A stretch of DNA of 11,017 bases, taken from Trueperaceae bacterium (GTDB lineage Bacteria > Deinococcota > Deinococci > Deinococcales > Trueperaceae). This document shows positions 1-7,274 of this stretch, one piece after another. Below the pieces are notes generated by a model. That model was not told the origin of the DNA and ran no database searches. It saw only the letters and a list, made by a program, of their open reading frames with translations. The stretch's first letter is position 1. Each line of letters opens with the position of its first letter. The stretch spans positions 1 through 11,017 of the forward strand of contig SLSQ01000041.1 of NCBI GenBank assembly GCA_007130355.1. Reading direction: 5' to 3'. The position numbers were made by a program, and so were the translations under genes.

Positions 1-1
1 G

Positions 2-130
2 GCCCGCGTGCGGCTGGTCGTGCGCGACGGGGCGGGCGTCACCGCCCGCTTCCTCCTCGCGTGCGCCCGCGGTCGCGACGGCCGCTGGCGCCTCAGCGGC
101 CTGCGGCGCGAAGAGGCGGGCTGGACCTGA
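2..130 (+). CDS. C-terminal tail of an unidentified protein (5' end outside window)
   Basis: An open frame enters from the left edge and gives 42 residues before a TGA at 128-130. It reads as alternating hydrophobic and polar residues in two short strand-like stretches (RLVVRDGAGVTARFLLA and GRWRLSGLRREEAGWT). The GRWRLSGL pattern is like the last strand of small alpha+beta domains of the NTF2-like type, but 42 residues are too few to name a family. It ends 39 bp before the convergent stop of the lipoprotein gene. That gap (131-169) is a GC-only stretch with a self-complementary GGCCGG/CCGGCC core and no T-tract, so a terminator there is only possible. The assignment as a real gene rests on codon composition and the convergent geometry; the other two frames look less protein-like. 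Confidence 0.5.
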   Translation, partial: ARVRLVVRDGAGVTARFLLACARGRDGRWRLSGLRREEAGWT

Positions 131-169
131 ACCGCTCGGCGCGCCGTCGGGGCCGGCCGGCCGCCGGCG

Positions 170-775
170 TCACTCCGCCCGCACCAGGAAGGTGAACGAC
201 GTGCCGTCGCCGGCCCGGCCCGCCAAGCGGCCGGAGACCCGACGGGTCAGGTCCCACGCCGACTCGGGCACGTCGACGCGCAGTTCGACGTCGAGCCGGT
301 AGGCGTAGCCGCCGGCCGCCGGCTCGCGTTCGAGCCGCGCCTGCCAGAGACGCACCTGCCAGCCGTCCTCCACCTGCGGGTCGGCGAGCGTCACCAGTCG
401 GTTCGCCACGTTGGCGGACTCGGCCCGCGTCCCGGCCGGGATCCAGGTGAGGTTCGTCTCCTCGACCTGCCCGGGGGTGAGGCCCACGGCGTCGAGGTCG
501 AGGCTCCAGCGAACGTTGAGGGCGCCGCCCGCCGGCACGGCGTAGGTGGCGTCGCGTCGGTAGTCGAAGCGGGGCACGTCGGCCGTGGCCAACGGACCGC
601 AGGCGCCCGCCAGCAGGAGCACCCCGACCGCGGCGAGGATCGCGGCGAGCCGACGGGAGCGCGGGCGGGCGTGCGGCGACCTTCGCGCGAACGATCGACC
701 GGTCGTGCGGCCGGTCGCGGTGCCGATCGGGCGCTCGGTCGGTACGGAGGGCGGTCCGGTCCGGCTGGGGATCAT
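170..775 (-). CDS. Predicted small secreted lipoprotein of unknown function
   Basis: The 201-residue product has a strongly basic, low-complexity N-terminal region (residues 1-42, rich in Arg, Pro, Thr). A hydrophobic stretch at about 43-58 follows and ends in LLAGAC, with Cys59 as the probable lipidation site. This fits the permissive bacterial lipobox pattern although position -3 is Ala. Residues 60-201 look like a soluble beta-rich domain (segments such as LNVRWSLDLDAV and YRLDVELRVDV) with several Trp, and I recognise no family. A role as an envelope lipoprotein is inferred from the signal only. The n-region is unusually long for a signal peptide. I checked for a shorter start and found no ATG, GTG or TTG between Met1 and the hydrophobic core, and a -10-like hexamer lies at the right distance from ATG 775, so I keep that start. 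The gene diverges from the amidase and converges on the partial gene at the left edge. Confidence 0.7.
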   Translation of the reverse strand: MIPSRTGPPSVPTERPIGTATGRTTGRSFARRSPHARPRSRRLAAILAAVGVLLLAGACGPLATADVPRFDYRRDATYAVPAGGALNVRWSLDLDAVGLTPGQVEETNLTWIPAGTRAESANVANRLVTLADPQVEDGWQVRLWQARLEREPAAGGYAYRLDVELRVDVPESAWDLTRRVSGRLAGRAGDGTSFTFLVRAE

Positions 776-781
776 GCCGAC

Positions 782-787
782 GTTCTA
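782..787 (-). promoter_or_regulatory. Possible -10 box for a leaderless lipoprotein mRNA
   Basis: On the - strand the hexamer TAGAAC (4 of 6 match to TATAAT) ends exactly 6 nt before the ATG of the lipoprotein gene. Transcription starting about 7 nt downstream would begin at the start codon. No convincing -35 element is visible at 17 nt. The call is supported mainly by the same geometry at two other genes in the window. Confidence 0.3.
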
Positions 788-846
788 GCACGCACCGGCC
801 GCGCCGCGGGCGGGCGCGCGACGCGGTGCCGCCGATTCCGCTCTGC

Positions 847-852
847 CATCAT
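847..852 (+). promoter_or_regulatory. Possible -10 box for a leaderless amidase mRNA
   Basis: The hexamer CATCAT (4 of 6 match to TATAAT) ends 6 nt before the ATG at 859, the same spacing as at the lipoprotein and GNAT genes. No Shine-Dalgarno sequence precedes that ATG and no -35 box is recognisable, so this is a weak call that rests on spacing. Confidence 0.25.
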
Positions 853-858
853 GCGCCC

Positions 859-2478
859 ATGGCCCCCGACGCGGAACGGCGATCCGAAGACCTGCACCCC
901 GACTCCCTGCGACCCGACGACCTGCCCGCCGCCGAGCGCGTGCTCATGCTCGCCTTCGACGCGCGCCGCCGCGAGCACGTGCCGAAGGCGCTGGCGCGCC
1001 ACCGCGACGGGATCGCCGAGGTGCGGGCCCTCGACCTGCCGAACGACGTCGCGCCCGCCTCGACCTTCGCGGTGCTCGACGGCACCGGACCCGACCCGGA
1101 CCTGCCGCGTGCGGAACCGGGCGGCGGCCGCGGCCACGGGCGCACGCCCGCGACGCCGGAGGAGGCGGCGCACGCCACCCTCTTCGAGATCGGGGCGGCG
1201 CTCCGGTCCGGCGCATTCACCAGCCGGGCGCTGACGGAGTCGTTCCTCGACCGGATCGAGCGGTTCGACCCGGAGCTGCGGGCGGTGATCACGGCCACGC
1301 CGGAGCGGGCCCGCCGCGAAGCGGACCGGGCCGACCGGGAGCTGCGGGACGGCCACGACCGAGGGCCGCTGCACGGCATTCCCTGGCTGGCGAAGGACCT
1401 GCTCGCCACGCCCGACGCGCCGACCACCTGGGGCGCGACGCCGTACGCGACGCAGCGGCTCGACGCGACCGCCACCGTGGTGGCGCGCCTCGAGGAGGCC
1501 GGAGCGGTGCTGATCGGCAAGGCGTCGCTCGGGGCGCTCGCGATGGGGGACGTCTGGTTCGGCGCCACGACCCGCAACCCGTGGGACGTGCAGGAGGGGG
1601 CGAGCGGCTCGTCGGCCGGGTCGGCGGCGGGCGTCGCCGCCGGCCTCTGCACCTTCGCGATCGGGTCGGAGACGATGGGGTCGATCCTCTCCCCCAGCGC
1701 CCGCTGCGGCGTGACCGGCCTGCGGCCGACCTTCGGGCGCGTGCCCCGGACCGGCGCGATGGCGCTGTCGTGGAGCCTCGACAAGCTCGGGCCGATCGTC
1801 CGCGCGCCGCAGGACGCCGCGGCGGTGCTGGCCGCCGTACACGGCGCCGATCCGGCCGACCCGACCAGCCGCGACGCGCCGTTCCCCTGGCGTCCCGGGA
1901 CGCCGGTCGAGGGGACCGCGATCGGGGTGCCCCGCGACCTGGATCTCGACGCCGAAGCGGCCACCGCGGCGTTCCTCGAGCACCTCCGGGCGGAGGGGGC
2001 CGAGGTGCGGCCGGTCGACCTGCCCGACCTGCCGCACGAGCCGACGATGACCTTGCTGATGGTCGAGGCGTCGGCGGCGTTCGACCGACTGATCCGCGGC
2101 CCCGAAGCGGACGCGCTCGTCCGGCAGGACGCGGACGCCTGGCCGACGCTGCTGCGCGCCGCCCGCTTCGTCTCCGGGCCGGACTACGTTCAGGCGCAGC
2201 GCCTGCAGCGACGGATCCGCGACGCGATGCGCGCGCTCCTGCAGGAGGTCGACGCGATCGTCACGCCGGCCCTGCACGGCCCGGCGATGCGGTTCGGGAA
2301 CGCGGCGGGGCTTCCGGTCGCCACGGTTCCGATCGGCGCCGGCGACGGTGGGCGCCCGCTCGGCAACGTCGCGGTGCTCTGCGACGCGTTCTGCGAGCAC
2401 CGCGCGCTAGCGGTGGCCGACGCGGCGTTTCGGCGGGACCGACCGGACGGACCGCCGGTGCCGCCGTCGTTCGCCTGA
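859..2478 (+). CDS. Amidase signature family enzyme (not GatA proper)
   Basis: This is a cytosolic amidohydrolase of the amidase signature superfamily, which hydrolyses carboxamides with a Ser-cisSer-Lys triad. All three residues are visible in the 539-residue product: Lys179 in LAKDLL, cis-Ser251 in GASGSSAGSA, and nucleophile Ser275 in SETMGSILSP. The spacing of 24 residues between the two serines equals that of fatty acid amide hydrolase. Residues about 20-75 form a helical N-terminal segment (AERVLMLAFDARRREHV, then LDLPNDVAP) that loosely resembles GatC. Residues 87-100 form a Gly/Pro linker, and the signature domain follows to about residue 530. The ETMGS...SPSARCG region replaces the DTGGSIRxPA motif of GatA, and no GatB or GatC gene is nearby, so tRNA amidotransferase function is unlikely. 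Substrate is unknown. I chose ATG 859 over an upstream in-frame GTG at 826 because the protein-like sequence starts there and a -10-like hexamer fits it. Confidence 0.9.
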   Translation: MAPDAERRSEDLHPDSLRPDDLPAAERVLMLAFDARRREHVPKALARHRDGIAEVRALDLPNDVAPASTFAVLDGTGPDPDLPRAEPGGGRGHGRTPATPEEAAHATLFEIGAALRSGAFTSRALTESFLDRIERFDPELRAVITATPERARREADRADRELRDGHDRGPLHGIPWLAKDLLATPDAPTTWGATPYATQRLDATATVVARLEEAGAVLIGKASLGALAMGDVWFGATTRNPWDVQEGASGSSAGSAAGVAAGLCTFAIGSETMGSILSPSARCGVTGLRPTFGRVPRTGAMALSWSLDKLGPIVRAPQDAAAVLAAVHGADPADPTSRDAPFPWRPGTPVEGTAIGVPRDLDLDAEAATAAFLEHLRAEGAEVRPVDLPDLPHEPTMTLLMVEASAAFDRLIRGPEADALVRQDADAWPTLLRAARFVSGPDYVQAQRLQRRIRDAMRALLQEVDAIVTPALHGPAMRFGNAAGLPVATVPIGAGDGGRPLGNVAVLCDAFCEHRALAVADAAFRRDRPDGPPVPPSFA

Positions 2479-2495
2479 CCGTCGGGAGCGGACGA

Positions 2496-2523
2496 CGCCG
2501 GTGTACGGCCGGGCGCACCGGCG
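2496..2523. terminator. Perfect inverted repeat in the convergent gap, possible bidirectional terminator
   Basis: CGCCGGTG (2496-2503) and CACCGGCG (2516-2523) are an exact 8-bp inverted repeat around a 12-nt loop. It is placed in the 58-bp gap between the stop of the amidase and the stop of malQ. There is no T-tract on either side, so it is not a standard intrinsic terminator. The position between two convergent genes is the main support. Confidence 0.45.
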
Positions 2524-2536
2524 ACCGGGCGTCGCG

Positions 2537-4087
2537 TCAGAGGCGGCTTTGCCGGTACGGCGTGTCGACCGGCACGCCGCTGCCGGTTCGGCCGTAGAGC
2601 TCCGCGAGCTCGCGCAGTCGGTCGGGCAGGTCGTTCGGCAGGTCGCTCCAGGCGAACCGCCAGGTCCAGTTGCCCCCCGCGCGACCGGGCACGTTCATGC
2701 GGGCGTCGCCGTCGAGTCCGAGCGCGTCCTGGAGCGGCGCGACCGCCAGGTCGGCGACGCTCGCCTGCGCCGCCCGGATCAGTTCCCACGGCACCTCGGC
2801 GTCCGCACGCCCGAGGTAGCGGCGCACGTGGTCCCGTTCCGGTTCGGGGGCGGTCCGGTACCAGCCGACCGTGGTGTCGTTGTCGTGCGTTCCGGTATAG
2901 ACGACGCAGTTCCGTTCGTACCGGTGGGGCAGGTACGGATCGTCGGCGCCGCCGGCGAACGCGAACTGGAGCACCTTCATCCCCGGGAGCCCGTTCGCGT
3001 CGCGGAGCGCTTCGACCTCCGGCGTGATGACCCCCAGGTCCTCCGCCACGATCGGGAGCGGCGCGCCCTCCTCCACGTCCAGTTCGGCGCGCAGCGCGTC
3101 GAACAGCGCCTGGCCCGGTCCGGGCGCCCACCGCCCGCGCACCGCGGTCGGTTCGTCGGCCGGGATCTCCCAGTACGCCTCGAAGCCGCGGAAGTGGTCG
3201 ATCCGCACGACGTCGACGTGGTGCAGCGTCGCCCGCAGCCGACGGCGCCACCAGGCGTACCCGTCGTCGTGCATCCGCTCCCAGCGGAAGAGCGGGTTCC
3301 CCCACCGCTGCCCGGTGGCGCTGAAGTAGTCGGGCGGTACGCCCGCGACCACGGTCGGCGCTCCCGCCTCGTCGAGGTGATAGAGGTCGCGGCGGCTCCA
3401 GACGTCGGCCGAGTCGTACGCCACGAAGATCGGCAGGTCGCCGAGGATCCGGACGCCGAGCTCGCCGGCCCGCGTCCGGAGGCGGCTCCACTGCGCGTCG
3501 AACCAGTGCTGCCGCAACGCGTGCCGGGTCACGTCGTCGGCGAGGCGGGTCCAGGCCGCCTCGAGCGCGTCCGGGTCGCGATCCCGCAACGCGGCGGGCC
3601 AGGCGCTCCAGGGGGCGCCGTCGTGGGCCTCCTTGAGCGCCATGAAGAGGGCGAAGTCGGGAAGCCAGTCTTCGTTCGCCTCACGGAAGGCGGCGAAGGC
3701 GGCGCGCGCCGACGCGTCCGCACGCTCCTCGAAGCGGGCGGCGGCGCGGTCGAGGGCCCGGGCGCGGAACGGGATGACGGCACCGTAGTCGATCGCGCCG
3801 GAACCGAAACGTTCCGCCTCCGCGAGGTCCGCTTCTTCGAGCCAGCCCTCGTCGCGGAGCACCTCGAGCGAGATCAACCACGGGTTCCCCGCGAAGGCGC
3901 CGAAGCACTGGTAGGGACTGTCGCCGTAGCCGGTGGGCCCGAGGGGCATCACCTGCCAGACGCGTTGGCCCGCCTGCGCCAACCACGCGACCCAGGCGTG
4001 CGCCTCCGGCCCCAGGTCGCCGCTCCCGTGCGGGCCGGGGAGGGAGGTCGGGTGCAGCAGCAGACCGGACGCGCGACCGAGGGTCAC
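2537..4087 (-). CDS. malQ: 4-alpha-glucanotransferase (amylomaltase, GH77)
   Basis: It transfers alpha-1,4-glucan segments between maltodextrins in the cytosol, in maltose/maltodextrin and glycogen metabolism. The 516-residue protein opens with GLLLHPTSLPGPHGSGDLG, a GH77 hallmark that closely follows the Thermus aquaticus enzyme (500 residues). The 250s-region PPDYFSATGQRWGNP is present. The catalytic residues are intact: nucleophile Asp297 in VRIDHFRGF, acid/base Glu349 in IVAEDLGVIT, and the stabilising Asp402 in YTGTHDNDT. The start is GTG at 4087. It overlaps the TGA of the upstream permease gene by 4 bp (GTGA), and the family-conserved N-terminus begins there. The frame stays open far upstream inside the permease gene, but that part is out-of-frame noise. 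It is the last gene of the - strand block, so it is probably co-transcribed with and translationally coupled to the permeases. No maltodextrin transporter or other glucan enzyme is adjacent. Confidence 0.97.
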   Translation of the reverse strand: MTLGRASGLLLHPTSLPGPHGSGDLGPEAHAWVAWLAQAGQRVWQVMPLGPTGYGDSPYQCFGAFAGNPWLISLEVLRDEGWLEEADLAEAERFGSGAIDYGAVIPFRARALDRAAARFEERADASARAAFAAFREANEDWLPDFALFMALKEAHDGAPWSAWPAALRDRDPDALEAAWTRLADDVTRHALRQHWFDAQWSRLRTRAGELGVRILGDLPIFVAYDSADVWSRRDLYHLDEAGAPTVVAGVPPDYFSATGQRWGNPLFRWERMHDDGYAWWRRRLRATLHHVDVVRIDHFRGFEAYWEIPADEPTAVRGRWAPGPGQALFDALRAELDVEEGAPLPIVAEDLGVITPEVEALRDANGLPGMKVLQFAFAGGADDPYLPHRYERNCVVYTGTHDNDTTVGWYRTAPEPERDHVRRYLGRADAEVPWELIRAAQASVADLAVAPLQDALGLDGDARMNVPGRAGGNWTWRFAWSDLPNDLPDRLRELAELYGRTGSGVPVDTPYRQSRL

Positions 4088-5022
4088 TTCTCGAACGGCT
4101 TCCCGATCGCGCGGGGCGGCACGGCCCGGCCGACGAAGCCGGCGAGCACGAGCATGGTGAGGATGAACGGAACCGCCTGCACCAGCGACGGGGGCAGCAG
4201 CTGTCCGCCTCCGAGCAGCGTGCCGACCGCCTCGAACGTTCCGAACAGCAGGCAGGCGCCGAGCGATCCGATCGGCGTCCACTTGCCGAAGATCAGGGCC
4301 GCGAGCGCGATGAAGCCCCGTCCGCCGGCCATCTCGGCGACGAACAGGTTCAGGTTCCCGATGGCGAGGTACGCCCCGCCGAGCCCGGCGAGGACGCCGG
4401 AGATGACGACCCCCGAGTAGCGCATGCGCCGCACGTCGATCCCGACCGAGTCGGCCGCCTCCGGGTGCTCGCCGACCGACCGGAGCCGGAGTCCGAACGG
4501 GGTGCGGTAGAGGACGTACCAGGCGATCGGGACCAGCACGAACGCCAGGTACACGAGCGGGCTGAAGGTGAACCCGTCGATCCCCCACTGGGGCAGGCGG
4601 TTCTGGACCGGTGCGCTCCGGGTGCTGTTGTCGAACAGGCCGGTCAGGATCACGGCGGGGATGCCGATCGCCATCAGGTTGATCGCGGTGGCGGAGATGA
4701 TCTGATCGGCCTTGTACCGGATCGAGACGACGGCGTGGATCCACCCGACGAAGCCTCCCACCATCATCGCCGTGAGGACGCCCACCCAGGGGGCGTACCA
4801 GAGCGATGCGTCCGGGTTCGCCGCCAGGACCTGACGCTCGACCAGGAAGGTTCCGATCGCGGCGCCGAGCGCGCCGAAGATCATGATCCCTTCGAGCGCG
4901 ATGTTCACGACGCCGCTGCGTTCGCTGAACAGTCCGCCGAGCGAGGCGAGCAGCAGCGGCGTGGTCGCGCGCAGGGCGGACGCCGCCAACGACATGAGGA
5001 TCAGACCGTCCACGTCACCCAC
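4084..5022 (-). CDS. nupQ: ABC transporter permease, NupQ-like (nucleoside/BMP-type importer)
   Basis: This is one of two membrane subunits of a sugar/nucleoside-type ABC importer (BPD_transp_2 fold). The 312-residue protein has about eight hydrophobic segments. It shows the family-typical start LGGLFSERSGVVNIALEGIM (residues 28-47), the cytoplasmic coupling region YRTPFGLRLRSVGEHPEAAD (172-191), and the glycine-rich tail segment GFIALAALIFGKWTPIGSLG (236-255). These patterns match the YufQ/NupQ branch that works with a basic-membrane-protein lipoprotein. The substrate is probably nucleosides, by homology only. The start GTG at 5022 overlaps the end of the NupP-like gene by 8 bp. A second GTG at 5013, one base after the upstream TGA and behind GAGGGTGG, is an equally possible start and would remove three residues. 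The 3' end overlaps malQ by 4 bp. No ATP-binding subunit or solute-binding protein is in the window. Confidence 0.93.
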   Translation of the reverse strand: MGDVDGLILMSLAASALRATTPLLLASLGGLFSERSGVVNIALEGIMIFGALGAAIGTFLVERQVLAANPDASLWYAPWVGVLTAMMVGGFVGWIHAVVSIRYKADQIISATAINLMAIGIPAVILTGLFDNSTRSAPVQNRLPQWGIDGFTFSPLVYLAFVLVPIAWYVLYRTPFGLRLRSVGEHPEAADSVGIDVRRMRYSGVVISGVLAGLGGAYLAIGNLNLFVAEMAGGRGFIALAALIFGKWTPIGSLGACLLFGTFEAVGTLLGGGQLLPPSLVQAVPFILTMLVLAGFVGRAVPPRAIGKPFEK

Positions 5023-7228
5023 CCTCGCCTTCGAGATCGGACGCGACGCCGTCGTCGTCGCCGTCCCGCTTGCGCCGCCGGGCGGCGGCGCGCTTGATCG
5101 GATCGCTGAAGCGGCCGGGCAGGAACCCCTTCGCCGCGATGAACAGCACCACCAGCGCCAGGATCATGTTCACGACGTCCCGCGTGAGGTCGCTGAAGGC
5201 GATGTTGAGGGTCGCGCCGCCGTTCTTCAGGACGCCGAACAGGAACGCCGCAGCGACGATCCCGATCGGGTTGTTCGCCCCGAGCAGCGCGACGGCGATG
5301 CCGTCGAAGCCGTCGTTCGTCGGAAGCGACTGACGCAACGCGAAGTCGTCGAGCGCTCCGCCGAGGACGTAGTGCGTCGCCGTCAGCCCGGCGAAGGCAC
5401 CGCTGATCGCCATCGCGAGCACGGTGTTCCGCGCGATGCTGGCGCCGCCGTACTCGGCCGCCTTGGGCGACTGGCCGACGCCGCGGAGCTCGTAGCCCCA
5501 GCGGGTGCGCCAGAGGAAGAACTGCATGAACACGGCGGTCGCGATCGCGATCACGAACCCGAAGTTGAGGGTGGAGGGCGGCACCGTCACCGGTTGCGAC
5601 CGCAGCCCGAACAACGCCGCGACGCCGTACGCGACCGCGCCGAACACCACCGCCCCGCCGATCCGTCGGGCGGCTCCTCGGAGCCCCATCTTCGGTCCGA
5701 GCAGCAGCAGGGCGACCGCCGCCGCGCCGGCGATCCAGGCGGCCGCGTCGAAGGTCGTCTGGGTCGAGCCGCTCCGGGGCGCGATCCCGAACAATTGCGG
5801 AAGTTGCGGAAGCCGCGCCGTCTCCTGGAGCGGCACCGACTTCGGTTCGGAGCCGGGCGCCTTGAACGGGAGGTTCACGGTGACCGGCCCGTCGCCGGGC
5901 TGCGGCCAGCCGGCCACGGTCGCCACGCCGAGCAGCCCGACGAGGACGACCGCCGCGACGGGACGCGGCGCACGCGCCGCCGATCGGCGGACCGGCGGGA
6001 GCAGCAGGAGCGCGGCGAGCACCAGCAGCGACAGGCCGAGCGCCTGCAGGATCCGCAGGGCGGCGGCCGCGAAGACGGGGCTCGAGGAGAGGATGAACAG
6101 CAGCAGCGCGCTGGCGATGAAGTTCAGCAGGATCGTGTTGATGACCTCGTTCGCGCCGAAGCGCGCCTTGAGCCAGCCCGGCAGCGCGCCCCAGGCGCCG
6201 CCCGCGACCGCGGCGGCGAGCACCGAGGCGGGCAGGACGAGCCAGGTCGGTCCCGGCAGGTAGATGCCGGTGAGGGCCGCACCCAGGGCGCCGAGGGTCA
6301 TCTGGCCGGGCGCGCCGATGTTGAACAGGCCGGCCTGGAAGCCGAGCCCGACCGCGAGGCCGGTGAAGATCAGCGGCGTCGCCAGCCTGAGCGCCTCGAC
6401 GAACCCGTCGAAGGTGCCGAGCGACCCGGAGAAGAGCGTGTAGTAGGAGTGCCAGAGCACGTCGAGACGACCGGTCAGGTAGGCGCGCCAGCCTTCGATC
6501 TCGGCGCCCGAGCCGACCGGCGTGGGCTGCAACGCCAGGATCACCACCGCCGCGGCGCCCAGGGCCAGCGCGATCGCGGTCGCGGGGATCGCGGCGACGT
6601 CGCTGACGCGTTCGAGCGCACGTTCCACCGGTCGGAACCGGCGCGCGCCGAGGCCCAGCGCGAAGGCGCCGGTGGCGAACACCAGGAAGGCGGCGAGACC
6701 CGGCGCCTCGCCCTGGTACGGCAACCTGCGGATGCGAACCCCGAGCGGCAACGCCTCCTGCTGGGTGGCGCGGAGCGACTGCTCGCTCATGCGCTCGAGC
6801 AGCGCCTCGATCCCCTCCGCGTCGACGCGCGGACCGGGATCGCGGATCGCCTCCTCGAGCGTGGTGCGCAGCTCGCCCTCCTGCGCCGCGCGGTAGGTGC
6901 CGGCGTGCGTGGCGACGCCCACCGTGGCGGTCACGAGCAGCACGGCGCCGCCGGCCATCCAGGCGACCTCGCGCCGCCGGCGCCCCAACGCCACGCCGGA
7001 GATCACGACCAGCAGTCCGAGCGCCGACACGACCAGCACCGCGCCCTGGCCGGGCACGTGCAGCGGATCGGTGCGACCGGTGAAGTCCAACGTCCGGTTC
7101 GGCAGCAGCGTCACGGCGCCCCGCGACCCGGTCTCGCGGTCGTACGCCGCCCACGGTGCGAGCCAGAGCCCTGCGAGGGCGACCAACGCGAGGGCGGGTA
7201 GGGCCCAACGATCGATCACGAGCGGCAT
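5015..7228 (-). CDS. nupP: Oversized ABC transporter permease, NupP-like, with extra membrane segments
   Basis: This is the partner permease of the NupQ-like subunit in a BMP-type nucleoside importer. Core family motifs are clear: LIFTGLAVGLGFQAGLFNIG (286-305, followed by APGQM), FGANEVINTILLNFIAS (357-373), the coupling region WRTRWGYELRGVGQSPKAAE (573-592), and GFDGIAVALLGANNPIGIV (640-658). At 737 residues it is about twice the usual 350 or so. Three parts are added. Residues 1-200 hold four predicted membrane spans (about 8-27, 63-81, 90-108, 178-197) with two extracytoplasmic loops, the second at 110-176 being helical and charged. Residues 375-440 form an extra hydrophobic hairpin before the conserved periplasmic loop (FKAPGSEPKSVPL, 455-467). 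Residues 494-541 form another pair after it. The C-terminal 27 residues are charged (AAARRRKRDGDDD). The ATG at 7228 follows the kinase stop by 46 bp and has no clear ribosome-binding site, so a shorter start is possible. Confidence 0.9.
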   Translation of the reverse strand: MPLVIDRWALPALALVALAGLWLAPWAAYDRETGSRGAVTLLPNRTLDFTGRTDPLHVPGQGAVLVVSALGLLVVISGVALGRRRREVAWMAGGAVLLVTATVGVATHAGTYRAAQEGELRTTLEEAIRDPGPRVDAEGIEALLERMSEQSLRATQQEALPLGVRIRRLPYQGEAPGLAAFLVFATGAFALGLGARRFRPVERALERVSDVAAIPATAIALALGAAAVVILALQPTPVGSGAEIEGWRAYLTGRLDVLWHSYYTLFSGSLGTFDGFVEALRLATPLIFTGLAVGLGFQAGLFNIGAPGQMTLGALGAALTGIYLPGPTWLVLPASVLAAAVAGGAWGALPGWLKARFGANEVINTILLNFIASALLLFILSSSPVFAAAALRILQALGLSLLVLAALLLLPPVRRSAARAPRPVAAVVLVGLLGVATVAGWPQPGDGPVTVNLPFKAPGSEPKSVPLQETARLPQLPQLFGIAPRSGSTQTTFDAAAWIAGAAAVALLLLGPKMGLRGAARRIGGAVVFGAVAYGVAALFGLRSQPVTVPPSTLNFGFVIAIATAVFMQFFLWRTRWGYELRGVGQSPKAAEYGGASIARNTVLAMAISGAFAGLTATHYVLGGALDDFALRQSLPTNDGFDGIAVALLGANNPIGIVAAAFLFGVLKNGGATLNIAFSDLTRDVVNMILALVVLFIAAKGFLPGRFSDPIKRAAARRRKRDGDDDGVASDLEGEGG

Positions 7229-7274
7229 GATACCGAAGCGGTCGGGCTCGGGACCTGGACCGCCTCGCGGACGT

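Noticed and set aside
772..2400. A 542-codon - strand open frame opposite the amidase
   Set aside because: The + strand has the complete amidase triad; this frame is Arg/Gly-rich shadow.
859..2478. Annotation of the amidase as GatA of the Glu-tRNA(Gln) amidotransferase
   Set aside because: The nucleophile region differs from GatA, and no gatB or gatC is adjacent; the broader amidase signature family is the safer call.
2501..4420. A 639-codon + strand open frame opposite malQ and nupQ
   Set aside because: The opposite strand carries all GH77 catalytic motifs; this frame is compositional noise that also crosses a gene boundary.
4088..4744. Upstream in-frame extension of malQ to a start at 4744
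   Set aside because: The extra 219 residues lie entirely inside nupQ in another frame and are Arg/Pro-rich. GH77 similarity begins at the GTG at 4087, which has a GTGA overlap.
4883..7201. A 772-codon open frame on the + strand opposite the permease genes
   Set aside because: It is rich in Arg, Asp, Gly and Gln with no domain pattern, while the opposite strand encodes clear ABC permeases. It is a GC-driven shadow.
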